A DNA stretch of 64,000 bases from positions 333,501-397,500 of the forward strand of contig CAKAKS010000278.1 in the NCBI GenBank assembly GCA_916700875.1, read 5' to 3'. Positions 59,511-64,000 of this stretch are shown here, piece by piece (position 1 is the first letter of the stretch; every line of letters starts with the position of its first letter). The notes beneath the pieces were generated by a model. That model did not search any database. It was not told where the DNA came from and saw only the letters and a program-made list of their open reading frames with translations. This stretch comes from Sebastes aleutianus (Eukaryota; Chordata; Actinopteri; Perciformes; Sebastidae). The position numbers and the translations under genes are program-made.

Positions 59511-60484
59511 ATGACGACACCCTGATGGCAGCGGAAAACTTTCACGTACTGAGAAGTGCCCAGAAACTCTGTCCAAGATCTTTATAAGAGCGATTGGTCA
59601 AAATAGTCTTTAGGCTGAGACGACATTTTACGACTCAAATCAGAATTAGAGAGATTTGGCTGATGTTTGACGGGACTTAGTCAATCTTGATGTTGACGGT
59701 TTACCGCAAGGAACAGTAGAATTGAAGTTGGATCATCTTCCTGGATTGACCAAGAACTCAGGGACGATATCAGAGAGAGAGGAGGCAAGACCAAACTAAA
59801 TTGTATAATTTTGACTCCAAATGGAGTAGTTTTATTATAATAATGAAATATGATCAAGATAATAACAAATAAGATCAATAACAATGTAAATAAGATAACT
59901 AAAAGGAATCCAAAGTCAAGTATGTACATTCAATATGATGGAGTGTTGTTTTAGTCGCGTTAAGGCCTCGTCTTTTAGAAACTATTCAGAAAAAAGACCA
60001 GCACAGCATTTTATGACGTTTTTAAAGGCAGAGTTTTAACACACAGCTCAGCTGAACCGTGTTTCTGAAAAGAGGTTTAATAAATGATCTTAATTCTTCC
60101 TCCACTACTGTGTTGTTATCCGGTCTGGGGGCCACACACTGCTCAGAGAGGTTGGGGGTGAACGAGGCTTTCACAGGGGCCCAGCAGCTCATCTTTGCCC
60201 CCAGGAGCCACCGGGAGGTTCATCTGGTCGTGTATTTATGACCTGCAGAGACCTGCAGTTCAGACTGACAGTCGCCCTGCAGAGAAGCATTGTGGTCATT
60301 TTTCTTTTTGGAGATCTTTAGATGTTTTAGTAACCTGAGGGGCAGGTTTTGCTTCATGTGTTAATGTCAACGCTCAACTACACAGTTGTTTTAGTTTGCG
60401 TCCCTTATTGCCGCCACGCTCACAATCTTCTGATACATTTACGTAAGAATTTAAGGCGACAGGAGTTTATTCAGTCCCTCAGAT

Positions 60485-60925
60485 AATTAGATTAGATTCA
60501 ACTTTATTGTCATTGCACATAGTACAAGTACAACGAAATGCAGTTTTGCATCTAACCAGAGTGCAAACTAGTAAAGTGATGTTAAGACAATAAATACAAA
60601 TGAGGATATATTGGTGTATGTACATATACATATATACAGATTGTAATTAAAGTGCAAGTGATCGACATGTTATATTCTGATGAATAATAGCTATAAGTTG
60701 CATACTGATGGGATATTGTATAAGAGTATTATAAACAATAGATGATGTATACAGGTGAAGTTATATCTATACACAGAGAGATTGTGTACATAGAACTATA
60801 TGCATATGGGACTAAGTGAATATTTATAAGATGAATATAGGAGGGTAGATATGTATATACAGAGGGATCATACATTATATATATATACAGGAGAGGATTG
60901 TTCAGATAAGAGTAAAATAAAGAGT
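60485..60925 (-). mobile_element. LINE 3' region, unit C
   Basis: As 30,806-31,250. Confidence 0.55.
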
Positions 60926-61557
60926 CAAATAGTGTGAGTGGTTCCTGAAGTATTTCTAACTTCCTGCTGCTAAAGAACTAAAGTAAACAGATTTTCATCA
61001 TCACACACAAACCTGATCTGAACACGCTGTTCCTTAAATCTTAGTCCAGTTAGTCGTCAAAGAAAGACAGGACGTGTCTTAAATATGTTGCTTTAAAAAC
61101 CCCTTAATCATGAATTTAAGATGATGTTTAGTTCCTCAAACGGACATGTTCAAGTCACATTCCACCTGAAATTTAATTCGTTTTTAAGCATAAAAAATAA
61201 GAGATTCTGTTCGAGGCTGCAACTAACGATTATTTTCATTATCAAATCATCTGAGGATTACTTTATCGATTAATTGATTAATTGTTTGGTCTAGAAAATG
61301 TTTGAAAACAATGAAAACCATCAGAATTTACTTAAAGCCAAAGGCTGCTGTTTTAAAGCAGGAAATATTAATATTTAAAAATATATTCCTTTGGTTTAGA
61401 GTGAAGTTTTTTGTTTGTTTATTAACCTACAGGTTCTCTCTTCTTTAGCAAGAAATATTAATATTAAACAAGTATTAATTTGGTATAAAGTGAAGTTTTT
61501 TTAATTTTATTTTAATCTACAAATTCTCTCTTCCAGCAGCAGGAAATATTAATACAT

Positions 61558-61912
61558 AAACATAAATCCTTTGTCCCCCGAGCCATCAAACTGTACAACA
61601 CCTCTCTAGGAGGACGGTCTGCAGGACAGATAATAATGCACTATACTCACTTTTAACAGTCTCTTCTGCACTATATTCACTTTTTTAATAGTCGTGTATC
61701 ACAGCTGTTACCCTGCACTATATTCACTTTTAACAGTTTTCTTCATCTCCTTGTATTTTTATATCTGGTATATTTTTTTGTACTTTGTACTACTAACTTT
61801 TTTACTGCCTTTTTACTAACATGTTTTGCACTATGGAACTGTGATGCTGGAAACTTGAATTTCCCTCAGGATCAATAAAGTTACTATCTATCTATCTATC
61901 TATCTATCTATA
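61558..61912 (+). mobile_element. 5'-truncated LINE 3' end with (TATC)n tail, unit C
   Basis: As 17,965-18,301; TATC run from about 61,885. Confidence 0.65.
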
Positions 61913-62142
61913 TATTAATTTGGTATAAAGTGAAGTTTTTTGTTTGTGTATTAAGTTACAGGTTCTCTCTTCTATAGAAGCAGGAAATATTAATATATAT
62001 GAACAAGTATTAATTTGGTATAAAGTGAAGTTTCCTGGTTTGAGAGAGGTCTTTTTGAGACATTTTAAATCTCTACTCACCTTTCCGGGTCGACGGGCCA
62101 ATCACAGCTCAGTATAATCCATGACGTCACAGAAAAGCCTGA

Positions 62143-63105
62143 AGCCATGGGCACACTACCCGCATCAGGAGCGCGTGGCGTCTGCGTCGCGTGGTGGCTG
62201 CGTGATGCAGGAGTCTGGTGTTCACACTAGACGCGTGTTGGCTGTGTGTCGGCTGCGTGTCGGCTGCCTGTCAGCTGTGTTTCTGCTGCTGCTGTCAGCC
62301 CTTTCTTTCTGCATAGAGTTTGCCTTTTAATGGCCATTTAACTTCATGATAAATATAATTTATATTTATTTTAGACAGAGAAAGGTTCAGAAACGTGTGG
62401 TAATTAGTAAATAATAGTAATAATCCACAATTAAAACTCCGTACTGTATTCATTTATGATGCTTTCCAAGTCACTGCTTGTTCCACATCACTGTCCGGCA
62501 CATATTTCAGAATAAAAGCCTCGTGTTAACAAATGAAGGAATTCTGTGCAAAGAAAACCCGCTTTAGGGCTTTTATTTCGAAATGAAAGCAGGAAGTGTT
62601 GATTTAAACCCCAAACTTTATCAATTCTTGGAGCTCTCAAAGTGACTGCGTGTTCCACAGCACTGACTGCTCATATTTCAGAATAAAAGCCTTGTGTTAA
62701 CAAATGAAGGGATTCTGTCTATAGAAAAAACGCCTGAGGGCTTTTATTTTGAAATGAAAGCAGGAAGTGTTGATTTAAAAATAAGTTTACTTAACTTTAC
62801 TTTTTTTCATCTCCGTAACATATTCTACAGATAGACCTCGAAACTGTAGTAAAGTCTTGCTGGTATGAAGTTAATATACAGTCAATAGATCACTTTCACT
62901 GTCTGTGACATATTCTACAGATGTCTAGACATGTAAACTGTATTATGTAGCTGATATGATGTCCATATACTGTCAATAGATCACCTTCACTGTCTGTTGC
63001 TGCTGGGACACGCAGCCGAGACGCGAGCGGCTCGCGTGTAAAATAGGCGAGCCTTCTATTCTATAAAATAGACGCGCGTCTCATGCGGGCAGTGTGTCCA
63101 CCACT
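62143..63105. mobile_element. Harbinger-like MITE, uninterrupted copy in unit C
   Basis: 963 bp with TIRs agccatgggcacactacc and agtggtggacacactgcc (inverted), TGA on both sides. Contains an internal duplication (62,520-62,590 against 62,680-62,775) not present in B. No transposase. Confidence 0.7.
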
Positions 63106-63189
63106 TGAGGGCTCTTCCTCTTTTTCTGTAAACTGGTTTCTACCCCCCCACCTCATCCTCCTCACCCACCGACTGAAAGATGTCTCCTT

Positions 63190-63323
63190 CAGCCAATCAG
63201 AGGCCGAGCTGAGGGAACCTGAGGGATCCTGTTCACCTGGACCAATCAGAGGCCGAGCTGAGAGAACATTACCTTTTATGGACACCATGCAGAGTGAGTC
63301 ACCGCCAGCGCGCATAAAGGCTG
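63190..63323 (+). promoter_or_regulatory. actin C promoter
   Basis: Two CCAAT blocks (63,195 and 63,242), CArG CCTTTTATGG at 63,272-63,281, TATA-like CATAAA at about 63,313. Just downstream, 63,324-63,359 is inverted relative to A and B. Confidence 0.8.
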
Positions 63324-63426
63324 TGCGCGGTGAATGCAGCATCACGAGCCAAACCCGCAGGGCAGAGAGACACGCACGACCTCACCACCGACACCAAGAG
63401 AAGAAACACCCAGCTCACCTGCACAG
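63324..63426 (+). other. actin C core promoter and exon 1 with 36-bp inversion
   Basis: 63,324-63,359 is the exact reverse complement of 18,776-18,811; the following CAGCTG of A and B is missing. The remainder and the donor cacag|gtaaga (63,426/63,427) are normal, and intron 1 begins as in A. Confidence 0.8.
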
Positions 63427-64000
63427 GTAAGAAGCAGCAGCAGCAGCTGAACTACTACAGGAGACAGATTCCAGCTCTGCTCAGACAGCTTTTAAAACTG
63501 TAGAAATCTGTCAAATGTCTCCTTTATGTGGAACTTTGAAAGCAGCAGATTGTAGTTGTAACTCTTTAAATGCAGAGAGAGTCTGACTTTAAACACGACG
63601 AGCTGTTAAAAAGCTGTTTAAAAGTGTGTTTTTGCATAAAGATGAAACTTCCTGAGAAGTATTTCTGCAACAAACGAGCCCTTAAAGGGTTAATCCGGAA
63701 GCGCTCAGTGCAAGTATGAGGATGTTGACTCCCAATCCGGTAAACCTGCAGCTTAAAGAACACAAAATAAATAAAATGCACTTATTTTTATTTAAATGTA
63801 TTTATTATTTTTGACTGCAATTTCAATATGATCCTTTTTAACATAATTTGTATTTTTTTAAAGACACACATGGTGTGATTCTTGCAGGATCTGCACCAAA
63901 CAAAGATGTTTTCTTATCTCTGCATAATATTTAATTTAAAATTTTTTATGTTTGTCACACCTCCTGTGATTATATGCCATAATGCGATTTGTTGATTTAA

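Larger units (their letters stand above)
56811..64000. repeat. tandem segmental duplication, unit C (runs off the edge)
   Basis: Colinear with the left part of B. It carries the Harbinger-like MITE but no hAT or BEL, and has a 0.5 kb deletion near 61,345 relative to A and B. The actin coding exons would lie beyond 64,000. Confidence 0.9.

Overview
The window looks like nuclear DNA of a teleost fish, probably a percomorph. It is AT-rich and full of microsatellites. It holds a GIMAP/AIG1 immune GTPase, spliced actin genes with GT-AG introns, and a fish-type mobile-element load: BEL/Pao LTR elements, Tc1, hAT, Harbinger-like and piggyBac-like MITEs, an L1-clade LINE and other LINE tails. Everything here is read from the sequence; no database search was run.

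Layout. Bases 2-2050 are the large coding exon of a GIMAP8-like protein whose 5' end lies outside the window. It has a degenerate first AIG1 domain, an intact second one, a long coiled coil and a C-terminal CVIL prenylation box. From 2051 to about 14,900 I see no convincing gene, only repeats: a 0.5 kb TIR element, a 1.15 kb polypyrimidine tract, three CRE palindromes in a GC-rich tandem repeat, two AT-rich TIR elements in tandem, and a 2 kb piggyBac-like element (TTAA ends) carrying 35 copies of a 38-bp satellite in perfect register.

From about 14,900 to the right edge the window is a tandem segmental duplication with three units: A (14.9-27.0 kb), B (27.0-56.8 kb) and C (56.8 kb to beyond the edge). 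Each unit has the same order: LINE fragments, a solitary actin exon 8 in inverted orientation with intact splice sites, more LINE tails and microsatellites, a CCAAT/CArG/TATA-like actin promoter, and a non-coding exon 1. A and B contain complete nine-exon actin genes of 375 codons. C reaches only exon 1 and the start of intron 1. The protein is cytoplasmic (beta) type at most diagnostic residues, but the introns sit where vertebrate smooth-muscle actins have theirs.

B is longer because of later insertions: a 1.4 kb hAT deletion derivative with an 8-bp target duplication, a Harbinger-like MITE (shared with C) that itself received a BEL/Pao element, a Tc1 element in intron 1, and a second BEL fragment cut off by a 5'-truncated L1 with a poly(A) tail. 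The copies differ in informative ways. A has six amino-acid differences from B, four of them at near-invariant actin positions. C has an exact 36-bp inversion across its probable transcription start. The BEL element in B has an arrangement best explained by a tandem duplication followed by LTR-LTR recombination. A false duplication by assembly (haplotype join) must be excluded before reading these as paralogues.
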